A DNA stretch of 53,587 nt from Alphaproteobacteria bacterium (lineage in GTDB: Bacteria > Pseudomonadota > Alphaproteobacteria > Rhizobiales > Hyphomicrobiaceae): contig JAHJSN010000037.1 of NCBI GenBank assembly GCA_018830445.1, positions 1-53,587 of the forward strand, given 5' to 3'. Below the pieces are notes generated by a model that worked only from the letters and a program-made list of their open reading frames with translations, searched no databases and was not told the origin of the DNA. Below are positions 24,692-34,183 of the stretch, piece by piece; within the stretch, counting starts at the first letter, position 1, and the number at the start of each line of letters is the position of its first letter. The translations under genes were made by a program, and so were the position numbers.

Positions 24692-27403
24692 TTACTCCGT
24701 GGCGTTCAAGGGGATCACGCGAGCAGCGCAATACTTGTACTCGGGAACGCGCGTGGATGGGTCGAGGTTTGCCGCCGTGAGTTCGTTGGCGGCCGCCTCG
24801 TAGAAGGCAAACGGCAGAAAGACCACGCCCTCTTGCAACCGGTCATCGCGGACGCACGACGCGCGCACGCGTCCGCGCCGGGTTTCGACCGTGACCATGC
24901 TGTCCTCGCGAAGCAGCATGTTGTCAAAATCCTTGGCCGCCACTTGCAGAAGGGCCTTTGGGGCCAGCGCGGTCAAAGTCTCTGATCGCCGCGTCATCGA
25001 GCCAGTATGCCAGTGCTCGCGCAAACGACCCGTAACAAGCACCAGTGGATACTCCTTGTCCGGCACCTCGCCCGGTGACCGGACCGCAACCGGGGTAAGC
25101 TGGGCGCGACCATTCCTGGTCGGAAATTCATCGGCAAACAGGCTCGGTGGAGAGGCCACTGGAACTCTTACTGACCGTTTACTCCTGAGCATGCCGGCAT
25201 CCAGCTTCCGAAGAACCGGCACCAAGGAGGCCATTTCATCGAAAAGAGCGTCTGGAGAAGCGGGGGGCCAGGTCGCACCCATACGCTTGGCAATCTCGCC
25301 AGTGATCCACCAATCGGGACGTGCTTCACCGGGTGCCGTCAACACCGGGTCTGTCCATTGCACGAGACGGTCCGTGTTTGTGTAGGAACCCGCTCGCTCA
25401 GCAATCGCGGCAGCCGGAAAAATGACGTCTGCAAAAACGGCAGTCTCTGTCGGGAAGATATCCTGGACCACCAGGAAGTCGAGGCGTGAGAGGCTTTCAC
25501 GCGTCCGGGAGAGGTCGGGATTGGCCATCGCCGGATTGCCGCCAGCGACATAGATTGCACGAATTTTCCGTTCGTATGCGGCCTCAATGATCTCGCATAC
25601 CGTCAGTCCTGGTAATGCGGGCGGTTCAGCGCCCCAAACATTCGACACAACTTGCCTAGCCGCCGGGTCGGCCAGCGGCTGGTAGCCCGGAAGCGTGGAG
25701 GGTATAAGGCCCGCGTCGCACGAGCCCTGCACATTGTTCTGGCCGCGCAACGGGTGGAGACCGCTTCCCGGTTTGCCGACGTGTCCGCAGATGAGCGCGA
25801 GCGATACAAGGCAGCGGATGTTGTCGGCGCCGTGCACGTGCTGCGAGGCCCCCATGCCCCAGAACGTCATCGCACGCTTTGTGGTCGCAAAGAGGCGGGC
25901 CGCGGCGCGGATCTGTGCCGCTCTGACACCCGTAATGCGCCCTGCAATCTCGGGGGTGATCGACGCGACCGAATCGGCGATCTGCGGGAAGCCGTCCACT
26001 CGTCCGGAAATGAACGCAGCATCGAACAGTTTCTCAGAGATCACGACGTTCAGCATTGCAGAAAGCAGCGTCACGTCGGTGCCGGGCCGCAACTGCAAAT
26101 GATGCAGTGCATGGCGGGCAAACGGCTGTTGGTAGGGGTCGACGAGAATCAGTTGAGCACCGGCGCGGATTGCATTCTTCAAATTGGTTGCGGCGACGGG
26201 GTGATTGACCTCCGGATTGGAGCCCACCATCAAGATGACGTCGGTATGAGCCGCCTCCTCGATAGGGGCGGTACAAGCCGCAAACCCGATCGCCTCGGCA
26301 AGCGGCGGCACCGACGCACATAGTCGGGTACAATGGTCGATGTGGCTTGTGCCGAGGATCGCACGACCGAGCTTTTGCAGGATATATGCGTCCTCGTTCG
26401 ACGCTTTTGCCGACCCGAGGACTGCGAGCGCGTCGCTCCCTTGGGCCGACTTGGCGGCGGCAAGGCCAGCAGCTGCAAAATCGAGAGCTTCGTCCCACGA
26501 CGCTGGGCGAAACAGCGCTGCAACCGCCTCTGTAGACGATGCGAAGTTGTGAGTGGCAGACTTCGGTTTGCTGCGAATGAGCGGGGTTGTTAGGCGATCT
26601 TTGTGCATGATGGGCTCGAACCCGAACCGGCCTTTGACGCAAAGTCGACCGTGATTTGCTGGGCCGTCGGCGCCGCTAGCAACGATGGCTCCCTCCATGC
26701 TGCATGACAGCTTTACGCGGCAGCCGACGCTGCAGTAGGGGCAGATCGTTTCTCCGGACGAAGCGACGGAGAATTGTTCGGGTGCGGGGGCCGCCGAGAA
26801 GGCCGCCGTCGGACAGACCTGGATGCATTCGCCGCATGAAACGCAACTACTTTCGGCAAGGTTCGCATCGAGATCGAATACGATGCGACTATCGGCACCA
26901 CGCCCGGCCATCCCAATCACGCCGTTCATCTGGACGTCCTGGCAGGCAGACCGGCAAACGCCGCAGCGAATGCAAAGATCGGGAACGAAGCGGATGGCCG
27001 GGTGCGGAGCGGATTTGGAGGCTGGCGGATCGGCCTTCTGAAATCTGCTCTCGCCAATACCCAGCTGCTTGAGTTGCTCGGCAAGTGCACCCGCAGCGGG
27101 TGCGCGCGTTGCATGCTCCGACCTTGTCAGTTCACCCACGATCTGCCGCACTCGGTCTAGTCGAGGCGATGAGGTGTTCACGACCATACCCTCGCGTGCG
27201 GTCGTGCGGCACGCTGGAATGAGAGCCGCCTCGCCACTCACTTCGACGAGGCAGAGGCGGCACGATCCTGCGTGTTCATACCCTGGCCGCTCAGCAGCAC
27301 ACAGCCCCGGCAGGGCAATATCCCGGCCTCGAAGCAGCGTGATGAGCGAAACCGGGACGTCCGCCGTGACGCACTGGCCATCAATTTTGAGAGAGATGGT
27401 CAT
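24692..27403 (-). CDS. Molybdopterin oxidoreductase, formate-dehydrogenase-like (FdhF/FdsA type) with altered active site
   Basis: 903 aa from the ATG at 27403, which overlaps the upstream stop (ATGA). Domains in order: NuoG-like [2Fe-2S] (C35, C48, C51, C65), two [4Fe-4S] clusters (C144/147/150/154 and C187/190/193/197), the molybdopterin domain with its own cluster (C221, C224, C228, C255, K257) and the C-terminal cofactor-binding block HWHTGSMTRRSETL. Overall it fits NAD-linked formate dehydrogenase. The Mo-ligand Cys is C362 in HCTRLCASVP, and the conserved active-site Arg is R553 in LRGQNNVQG. The His that follows the Cys/Sec in formate dehydrogenases is Ala363 (codons 26320-26315). No FdsC or FdsD partner is present. 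Its place between a phosphite-type importer and ptxD suggests a substrate other than formate, perhaps hypophosphite. That is inference. Confidence 0.85.
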   Translation of the reverse strand: MTISLKIDGQCVTADVPVSLITLLRGRDIALPGLCAAERPGYEHAGSCRLCLVEVSGEAALIPACRTTAREGMVVNTSSPRLDRVRQIVGELTRSEHATRAPAAGALAEQLKQLGIGESRFQKADPPASKSAPHPAIRFVPDLCIRCGVCRSACQDVQMNGVIGMAGRGADSRIVFDLDANLAESSCVSCGECIQVCPTAAFSAAPAPEQFSVASSGETICPYCSVGCRVKLSCSMEGAIVASGADGPANHGRLCVKGRFGFEPIMHKDRLTTPLIRSKPKSATHNFASSTEAVAALFRPASWDEALDFAAAGLAAAKSAQGSDALAVLGSAKASNEDAYILQKLGRAILGTSHIDHCTRLCASVPPLAEAIGFAACTAPIEEAAHTDVILMVGSNPEVNHPVAATNLKNAIRAGAQLILVDPYQQPFARHALHHLQLRPGTDVTLLSAMLNVVISEKLFDAAFISGRVDGFPQIADSVASITPEIAGRITGVRAAQIRAAARLFATTKRAMTFWGMGASQHVHGADNIRCLVSLALICGHVGKPGSGLHPLRGQNNVQGSCDAGLIPSTLPGYQPLADPAARQVVSNVWGAEPPALPGLTVCEIIEAAYERKIRAIYVAGGNPAMANPDLSRTRESLSRLDFLVVQDIFPTETAVFADVIFPAAAIAERAGSYTNTDRLVQWTDPVLTAPGEARPDWWITGEIAKRMGATWPPASPDALFDEMASLVPVLRKLDAGMLRSKRSVRVPVASPPSLFADEFPTRNGRAQLTPVAVRSPGEVPDKEYPLVLVTGRLREHWHTGSMTRRSETLTALAPKALLQVAAKDFDNMLLREDSMVTVETRRGRVRASCVRDDRLQEGVVFLPFAFYEAAANELTAANLDPSTRVPEYKYCAARVIPLNATE

Positions 27404-28905
27404 ACCGGCTCCCGCAACAACGAAAGAGTCTGCGTTAACAATCGCCCCGCGCCACGTCCAAGGCCGCAAATCGAAGCTTCGCGCATGGCCAGTGCCACGT
27501 CTGCGAGCGCGTCAACATCGGGTGACGGCGCGGCAAGCGCACTTGCGGCATGGGCCGTCCCGACGCGACACGGCGTACAGTGTCCACAACTCTCCCGCGC
27601 CAAGAACCGGAACATCCCGACTGCGATCTCCCTGACGTTGTCGTCAGACGAGAACACAGTGACGCCCCCCGCTCCGAGAAACACGCCGTGTCGTTCGAGT
27701 TGGTCTCTGGGCCAGTCGACCATCGGCCCGGTGACGATCGAGCCGAGCGCACCGCCCACGATCGCTCCATGGAGTAACGCGCCATTTCGCATGCCACCGC
27801 AGTCAATCACCAAGTCTCTGAGGCTACCTCGCCATTGGATCAACTTGATGCCCGGTTCAGCCACGCGCCCAGTGAGGCTGATTGCATCGATGCCGGGATC
27901 CAATAAGCGCGACGCTGGCACCGCGGACATGGGGGCGCTGCCGCACAGTGCACGCAGGCGGTAAAGCGTCTCCACATTATGTACAAGCGTCGGATGTCCG
28001 TCGAGCCCATGTTCCAGCAGATTGTACGGCTTCTCGCGTGGAATCGCGCGCTGCCCTTCCAAGCTCGCGACGAGGGCCGTCTCCTCGCCGCAGATATAGG
28101 CACCGCCACTACTGGCGATCTCGAATTCGAAGTCGCTGAGGTGCGCCGAAGCTTCGTCGATGGCATGGCCCACCAGCTTTCGCGCATGTGCATAGTCGTG
28201 GCGGACATAAAATACGATGCGTCTAGCGCCGACCGCTGATGCCGTGATCGCTGCACCTTCCAACACGCCGTGCGGGTCTGTCTCCAACAGGTAGCAATCC
28301 TTGAAAGTTCCCGGATCACTTTCGTCGGCATTAACCACGAGGAGCGGCGGCCGACCTTGCGCAGCAATCAGGGGCCATTTGGTGGCGACGGGCAAGCGGC
28401 GCGGCCACGACCGCGCCGCTGCGACAATTGCTGGCGCCGTGATCTGTCCTCGGCGCACCGCTTCGAAACATTGGTAGCCGCCTTGTGCTACGTATCCACC
28501 GAAGCCGCACGACGGCTGTTCGAATACCGGCTGTACCTGCTCGAGAACTGAAAAAGACCTGTGCGGTCGCGACCCTTCTGCACAGCGGCCGCGACAAGCA
28601 ACGGGTGCGCAGCCGGACGGCTGTGGAGCAGATAGCATACAGGGAAGGTCGCCACAGGCGACGGCAGACCGAGTTTTCTCGCCTAGCTTATAGCCAACGG
28701 CCGGATAGAACGTTGCGAGTTCGTAGACCTCAACGGGCGCAAGCCTGAACAGTGTGGCGACACTCCGCAGCATCGCGTCGTCGACGTAACCATTTTTCTC
28801 GCGCAATGCGATCAATACACCAAGCAGCCGGCCCCGTGCGGGGCGTTCTGTTCCCAGAACGCTAATCGGGTGCTTCGTGGCCTGGGCTGCATCAAACCGC
28901 GGCAT
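27400..28905 (-). CDS. NuoE/NuoF-fused diaphorase subunit (FdsGB-like) of the Mo oxidoreductase
   Basis: 501 aa. It should pass electrons from the molybdenum subunit to NAD+. Residues 20-110 are a shortened NuoE/FdsG part with the [2Fe-2S] pattern CGDLPC (C84, C89) and CRGRC (C104, C108), separated by only 14 residues rather than about 35. The NuoF/FdsB part follows: VVNADESDPGTFKD (FMN site), SGGAYICGEETALVASLEG (NADH site) and ESCGHCTPCR with C480 ([4Fe-4S]). The glycine-rich loop expected before the ATKW block is not intact: residues 166-177 read SWPRRLPVATKW, while the neighbouring frame reads RGRGRA, suggesting compensating indels near 28393-28415. It overlaps ptxA2 by 14 bp and the Mo subunit by 4 bp. 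Confidence 0.82.
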   Translation of the reverse strand: MPRFDAAQATKHPISVLGTERPARGRLLGVLIALREKNGYVDDAMLRSVATLFRLAPVEVYELATFYPAVGYKLGEKTRSAVACGDLPCMLSAPQPSGCAPVACRGRCAEGSRPHRSFSVLEQVQPVFEQPSCGFGGYVAQGGYQCFEAVRRGQITAPAIVAAARSWPRRLPVATKWPLIAAQGRPPLLVVNADESDPGTFKDCYLLETDPHGVLEGAAITASAVGARRIVFYVRHDYAHARKLVGHAIDEASAHLSDFEFEIASSGGAYICGEETALVASLEGQRAIPREKPYNLLEHGLDGHPTLVHNVETLYRLRALCGSAPMSAVPASRLLDPGIDAISLTGRVAEPGIKLIQWRGSLRDLVIDCGGMRNGALLHGAIVGGALGSIVTGPMVDWPRDQLERHGVFLGAGGVTVFSSDDNVREIAVGMFRFLARESCGHCTPCRVGTAHAASALAAPSPDVDALADVALAMREASICGLGRGAGRLLTQTLSLLREPV

Positions 28906-29737
28906 AGAGACGGTCTTTGATGTCAACTGTGAACTGTGAGGGTGGACCCTGGAAAAACACTTCGCCGGCCTTGAGAGCGATAATCCGGTCTGCAAATCGC
29001 GTTGCCAAGTCGACCTGATGCATGCTGCAGAAGACTGTCAGCTTGCGCTCGCGGGCACACTTTTGAAGTATCTGCATGACATTTTCAGCCGATTCCGGAT
29101 CAAGGCTGGAAATCGGCTCGTCAGCGAGGATGAGGTTGCTCTGCTGCGCAAGCGCCCGGGCAATTGCAACGCGCTGTTGCTGGCCGCCAGATAACCGCTC
29201 GACCCGCTGGTAGGCGTATTCGAGTAACCCCACGCTGTCGAGACAGGCAAGCGCAAGTTGCCGGTCGGCATGGGGAAAGCGCCGCACCACGACCCGCCAC
29301 AACGGCACGTAGCCCAGCCGCGCAGCGAGTACATTGTCAATTGCCGCGAAACGCTTCACAAGATTGAATTGCTGAAAAACAAACCCAATGTGACGACGAA
29401 GCTCGACCAATTCTCCGCGCGACAGCTTCGTCACATCTGTACCATCGATGACAATCGTGCCGTCATCGGGTTCGATCAGCCGTGTTAGGCAGCGAAAAAG
29501 TGTCGATTTTCCGCAACCCGATGGTCCAAGCAGAACAACGAATTCCCCCGGTTGGACGTCAAAGCTTATGCCCTTGATAACCTGCCGCTGAGCAAACGCC
29601 TTGCGAAGCTCCCGAACTGCGATGGCCGGGCTGGCGCGCCTTGGGGCAACGGTCGGACTCAACCCCGTCGCATGGTGGAATTCTTCTGTCGCCTCGAACG
29701 CTGACGTCAAGTCCGCGGCTCTTGCAAGCTGGTTCAT
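28892..29737 (-). CDS. ptxA: Phosphite-type ABC transporter ATP-binding protein (PtxA/PhnC family, copy 2)
   Basis: 281 aa from the ATG at 29737, which follows GGAGTAGTC after the permease stop. A longer frame to 29785 would overlap the permease. Walker A GPSGCGKST, signature LSGGQQQR, Walker B LILADEPISSLD and the H-loop SMHQ are intact. The N-terminal about 45 residues before the ABC fold are non-conserved. Gene order here is B-C-A, unlike the A-B-C order of the first ptx cluster, so the two loci are not simple duplicates. Confidence 0.88.
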   Translation of the reverse strand: MNQLARAADLTSAFEATEEFHHATGLSPTVAPRRASPAIAVRELRKAFAQRQVIKGISFDVQPGEFVVLLGPSGCGKSTLFRCLTRLIEPDDGTIVIDGTDVTKLSRGELVELRRHIGFVFQQFNLVKRFAAIDNVLAARLGYVPLWRVVVRRFPHADRQLALACLDSVGLLEYAYQRVERLSGGQQQRVAIARALAQQSNLILADEPISSLDPESAENVMQILQKCARERKLTVFCSMHQVDLATRFADRIIALKAGEVFFQGPPSQFTVDIKDRLYAAV

Positions 29738-29750
29738 TCCGACTACTCCA

Positions 29751-30632
29751 TTAGGCGATTGCGACGCGCTCGGGACTAGGTACAACCTTGGCGCCGGTCC
29801 CTGGGCTAAGCACCATTTGGCGAAGCCACCCGCTGAGCGTATCGATGCTGATGACCATGATTAGGATGACCGAAAGCACAGTGAGCAGCTTTGGAAAGTC
29901 TAGGAGATCGATCGAGTCTTTGAGGATCTGCCCGATACCGCCTGCGCCCACTATCCCGATGACCGTCGAGGCGCGAACATTGAACTCCCAGATGTAGAGC
30001 ACGACTGATACGATGTTGGGCCAGACGTCGGGAATAAGTGCGTACCGGAATTTCGCGATCGGCCCTGCGCCGGTCAGCGAAACGGCTTCGATGGGACCTG
30101 GATCGGCAGGCTCGATGACCTCGGTGAGGAGCTTGGCGAGCGCGCCGGTCATATTGAAAGCGATCGCGAGGACCCCTGTAAATGGCCCGAATCCAACGGC
30201 AGCCACGAAAATCAACGCGAATACCAGCATGTCGGTGCCGCGCAGGATGGAGAACAAGGCTCGCACAATACGGTAGACCACAAGATTGGGTGTCGTATTG
30301 CGTGAAGCCAACGGCACCAGTGGTATTGCGGCAAGTAGAGCGAAAATAGTCCCGACCGTCGCCATCGCCAGCGTTTGAAACGCAGCAAAAAGGATAAGCC
30401 GGATCTCGGACAAATCGGGAGGGAACATCTGCACGAACCATCCTGCGATTTTCGGCAACCCGGTGACCAGCTTGGCGGGGTCGAGCCGCACGGCGGAAAA
30501 GGCCGCAGCGAGGAATACGGCGACAGCGATGAATCCAATCGTACGCATGAGATTCGAAAATGAGAAGAGCCTGGCGCTCGGCTCCCTATATCCGGCGGTC
30601 AGTTCAATTGCTCGACGCAAGGCGCCCTCCAT
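29751..30632 (-). CDS. ptxC: Phosphite-type ABC transporter permease (PtxC/PhnE family, copy 2)
   Basis: 293 aa from the ATG at 30632. A TTG at 30701 is possible but would start inside the hairpin behind ptxB2. Membrane segments include IGFIAVAVFLAAAF and AMATVGTIFALLAAIPLVPL. The coupling loop EAVSLTGAGPIAKFRYALIP and the C-terminal VGAGGIGQILKDSIDLL are typical of PhnE/PtxC. The substrate is inferred from the operon. Confidence 0.87.
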   Translation of the reverse strand: MEGALRRAIELTAGYREPSARLFSFSNLMRTIGFIAVAVFLAAAFSAVRLDPAKLVTGLPKIAGWFVQMFPPDLSEIRLILFAAFQTLAMATVGTIFALLAAIPLVPLASRNTTPNLVVYRIVRALFSILRGTDMLVFALIFVAAVGFGPFTGVLAIAFNMTGALAKLLTEVIEPADPGPIEAVSLTGAGPIAKFRYALIPDVWPNIVSVVLYIWEFNVRASTVIGIVGAGGIGQILKDSIDLLDFPKLLTVLSVILIMVISIDTLSGWLRQMVLSPGTGAKVVPSPERVAIA

Positions 30633-30644
30633 TTTTGTCGTGAA

Positions 30645-30694
30645 TGACGAAAAAGTCGGGGGAGCCCGAACGTCAGCCAAAGTGGACGGGCTCC
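30645..30694 (-). terminator. Intercistronic hairpin behind ptxB2 (attenuator-like)
   Basis: On the minus strand GGAGCCCG pairs with CGGGCTCC (arms 30694-30687 and 30668-30661, 18-nt loop), followed by CCCGACTTTTTC. It lies between ptxB2 and ptxC2. A leaky terminator or RNA-stabilising hairpin here would raise the level of the binding protein relative to the permease and enzymes. Confidence 0.5.
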
Positions 30695-30708
30695 CGCGCA
30701 ATTGCTGT

Positions 30709-32060
<1,352 letters not shown>

Positions 32061-32942
32061 ATGCTGAGCTTGTCCCAAATCCAATCCTTCGTGACCATTG
32101 TCGACGAAGGAAGCTTCCAGCTTGCTGCTGCGCGGCTTAACTGTTCGCAACCGTCGATTTCACAGAAGCTGCGTCGTTTGGAAGAACTACTGGGTGTCCA
32201 GCTTATCATGCGCGATCGTGCGTGCTCTACGCCGACCAGGGACGGCGAAGCGTTCCTGCCTCACGCTCGCTCTCTGCTAAAATCGGCCTCCCGAGCGGAA
32301 GAGCGCCTCAAGTCTCGCGCCTTGGTCGTTGCAGCTTCGAGCAATATCGGCGTCTACTTATTGCCGCGGCTGATCAAAAGCTTCTCCGGCGCGGAGTCGC
32401 CGCAGATTACCGTGCGTATCGCAAGTAATCGGGCCGCCATCGACGCACTCCTGTCAGGTGAAGCGGACATCGCGCTTGCTGAGTGGACTGAAGAACATCA
32501 AGGCTACGAGTGGCAGTCCTGGAGGCGAGAAAAGCTCGTGACTATCGTCGCGCCCACGCATGCATTGGCTGGCCGCAGACGGGTAGGACGCACCAGACTA
32601 CTCAAGGAAACATTTATTGGCGGCGAACCCGGGACAGGCACGGGCCGGATCCTGCGTGACTTCTTCGGCGACCAGTTCGTAAATCTTAAGGTCGGAATGG
32701 AACTTGGTAGCACAGCAGCCGTAAAAGAAGCCGTGAAGGCCGAACTCGGCATTTCGATTGTACTGTCGTCATGCGTCGCCGACGATTTGGCTCACGGCAC
32801 ATTAGTTGCCCTCAATTTCGAAGAGGCTGATCTTTATAAATCCCTTCAGGCCCTTCTGCCTCGCGAAACGCCAGACTCCGCTGCCGCTCGTCGATTCCTG
32901 GCTCACATCAACACCGATGCAGGGTGCGCGTCAGCCTGTTAA
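32061..32942 (+). CDS. ptxE: LysR-family regulator (PtxE-like, copy 2)
   Basis: 293 aa from the ATG at 32061. An in-frame ATG at 31950 would add 37 non-conserved residues before the HTH. The HTH is SFQLAAARLNCSQPSISQKL, followed by a LysR effector domain sharing GGEPGTGTG and LGISIVLSS with the first copy. It is divergent from the ptxBCA-Mo-ptxD operon, the classic arrangement of a LysR regulator and its target, so it probably senses the imported reduced-P compound. Confidence 0.8.
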   Translation: MLSLSQIQSFVTIVDEGSFQLAAARLNCSQPSISQKLRRLEELLGVQLIMRDRACSTPTRDGEAFLPHARSLLKSASRAEERLKSRALVVAASSNIGVYLLPRLIKSFSGAESPQITVRIASNRAAIDALLSGEADIALAEWTEEHQGYEWQSWRREKLVTIVAPTHALAGRRRVGRTRLLKETFIGGEPGTGTGRILRDFFGDQFVNLKVGMELGSTAAVKEAVKAELGISIVLSSCVADDLAHGTLVALNFEEADLYKSLQALLPRETPDSAAARRFLAHINTDAGCASAC

Positions 32943-33227
32943 AACCGCTCCTGGGCCGTAATGGAATATTGAACGGGAGGCGTGGTGAACAGATCCGGCC
33001 GCTACTTGAGCCCTTACATCTGGCGACCGCCGACGTTAGCATTTTGGACAATCCGCCAGCCGAGCGCCAAGAGCGAACTGCGGAAGTTATTTTATACGTG
33101 GAGTGGTGATGGATTGAATGGCTGCGTGTCAATCAGCACTACGTTTGGACGCCGATCGGCCAAAGTCTGAGGTCCTCGTAGGAATAGACAAGCAGCGCGG
33201 GTGATCGTTCGCCTCTTCCACTAGGCG
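32943..33227. other. Non-coding stretch
   Basis: Roughly 285 bp between the LysR stop and the toxin-antitoxin operator. A 62-codon frame at 32982-33170 shows no recognisable motif. Nothing else was seen. Confidence 0.3.
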
Positions 33228-33258
33228 GTCAGATCGGATATAAAATGGTCGATCTGAC
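33228..33258. promoter_or_regulatory. Toxin-antitoxin operator/promoter
   Basis: A 9-bp inverted repeat, GTCAGATCG (33228-33236) and CGATCTGAC (33250-33258), flanks GATATAAAATGGT, which contains a TATAAAAT -10-like box. It lies 16 bp before the antitoxin start, fitting autorepression by the antitoxin or complex. Confidence 0.7.
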
Positions 33259-33274
33259 TAGAAAGGATTGTCCC

Positions 33275-33574
33275 ATGGCCGCAACACCCACCGTTAAGAC
33301 CTCCCGGCGCCCGTCCGGTCCCGGCCGTTGGAGGTTGCAGGACGCCAAAGCTCAGTTCAGCGAGCTGGTTCGGCGTGCCCGCGAGAAAGGGCCGCAGCGC
33401 GTCAGCGTGCATGGCAAGGATGCCGTCGTAGTTGTCGACGCCGACGAATGGGATCGCCTCAAGAAGCCGGTATCTGGGCGCGATCTTGTTGACGCTCTGG
33501 CCAACTCGCCGCTGCGGGACGTAGTGATAGAAAGGCTGTCGGTGAAATCGCCAATTCGGGATGTGAAACTTTGA
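33275..33574 (+). CDS. Type II antitoxin, Phd/YefM family
   Basis: 99 aa from the ATG at 33275 (GAAAGG upstream). The Phd/YefM fold is visible in WRLQDAKAQFSELVRRARE, then PQRVSVHGKDAVVVVDADEW. The Lys/Arg-rich N-terminus and the C-terminal toxin-binding tail (DVVIERLSVKSPIRDVKL) are typical. The stop overlaps the toxin start (TTGA), so translation is coupled. Confidence 0.85.
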   Translation: MAATPTVKTSRRPSGPGRWRLQDAKAQFSELVRRAREKGPQRVSVHGKDAVVVVDADEWDRLKKPVSGRDLVDALANSPLRDVVIERLSVKSPIRDVKL

Positions 33575-34083
33575 GAGGCTGGCTGATCGACACCAACGTC
33601 GTGTCGGAACTGCGGCGAGCGCGACCTGCCCAAAAAGTGCGAGCGTTCGTTGCTGGACAGCCGGGCGACGTGTTGTTTACGAGCGATGTCACCTTCGCTG
33701 AGGTGCGTTTTGGCATCGAGCAGATTACCGATCCGGCTCGCCGGTCCGACCTTGGGCAGTGGCTCGATCGAACGCTGCGTCCGTTGTTCGTGGGCCGTGT
33801 GCTTCCTGTGACTGAGGATGCTTTATTGCGCTGGCGCTTAATGTTGGAAGCCGGCCGGAAGTCAGGCCATACGTTTTCCGAGCCCGACCTGCTCATCGCA
33901 GCACTGGCAGCACTTGCAGACCTCATCGTCGTCAGCAGGGACACCAGCGAGTTTGTTGTTGCTGGTGTGCCGGTCTTCGATCCCTGGGACTGGACGCTAT
34001 ATGCCGGAGGAAGAGTTCAGAAAGTTACCGACGCGGATATGGCGGATGCGTTGGCCAAGGCGACTGAACTTATAACGATTTGA
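33571..34083 (+). CDS. PIN-domain ribonuclease toxin (VapC/FitB-like)
   Basis: 170 aa with a TTG start at 33571 overlapping the antitoxin stop. PIN acidic residues are present: D in LIDTNVVSEL, E in TFAEVRFGIE, D in FSEPDLLIAALA and D in VVSRDTSEF. Such proteins cleave RNA, often tRNA. The tail beyond about residue 140 is longer than in minimal VapC. Pairing of a PIN toxin with a Phd-type antitoxin is common in alphaproteobacteria. Confidence 0.85.
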   Translation: MRGWLIDTNVVSELRRARPAQKVRAFVAGQPGDVLFTSDVTFAEVRFGIEQITDPARRSDLGQWLDRTLRPLFVGRVLPVTEDALLRWRLMLEAGRKSGHTFSEPDLLIAALAALADLIVVSRDTSEFVVAGVPVFDPWDWTLYAGGRVQKVTDADMADALAKATELITI

Positions 34084-34183
34084 TCGAAGCGGACCGCCCG
34101 GTTCGCAGACACCCGATTGTTGAAGGTGCTGCCGTTTCGCTAGTCAATGGGACCTGTCTGCTTTGAGCTGAGCGAGCCATAAA

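Noticed and set aside
24692-28905. Plain NAD-dependent formate dehydrogenase operon (fds)
   Set aside because: Kept only as an alternative: fdsC and fdsD are absent, the active-site His is Ala, and the genes are inside a ptx operon. Formate activity is not excluded.
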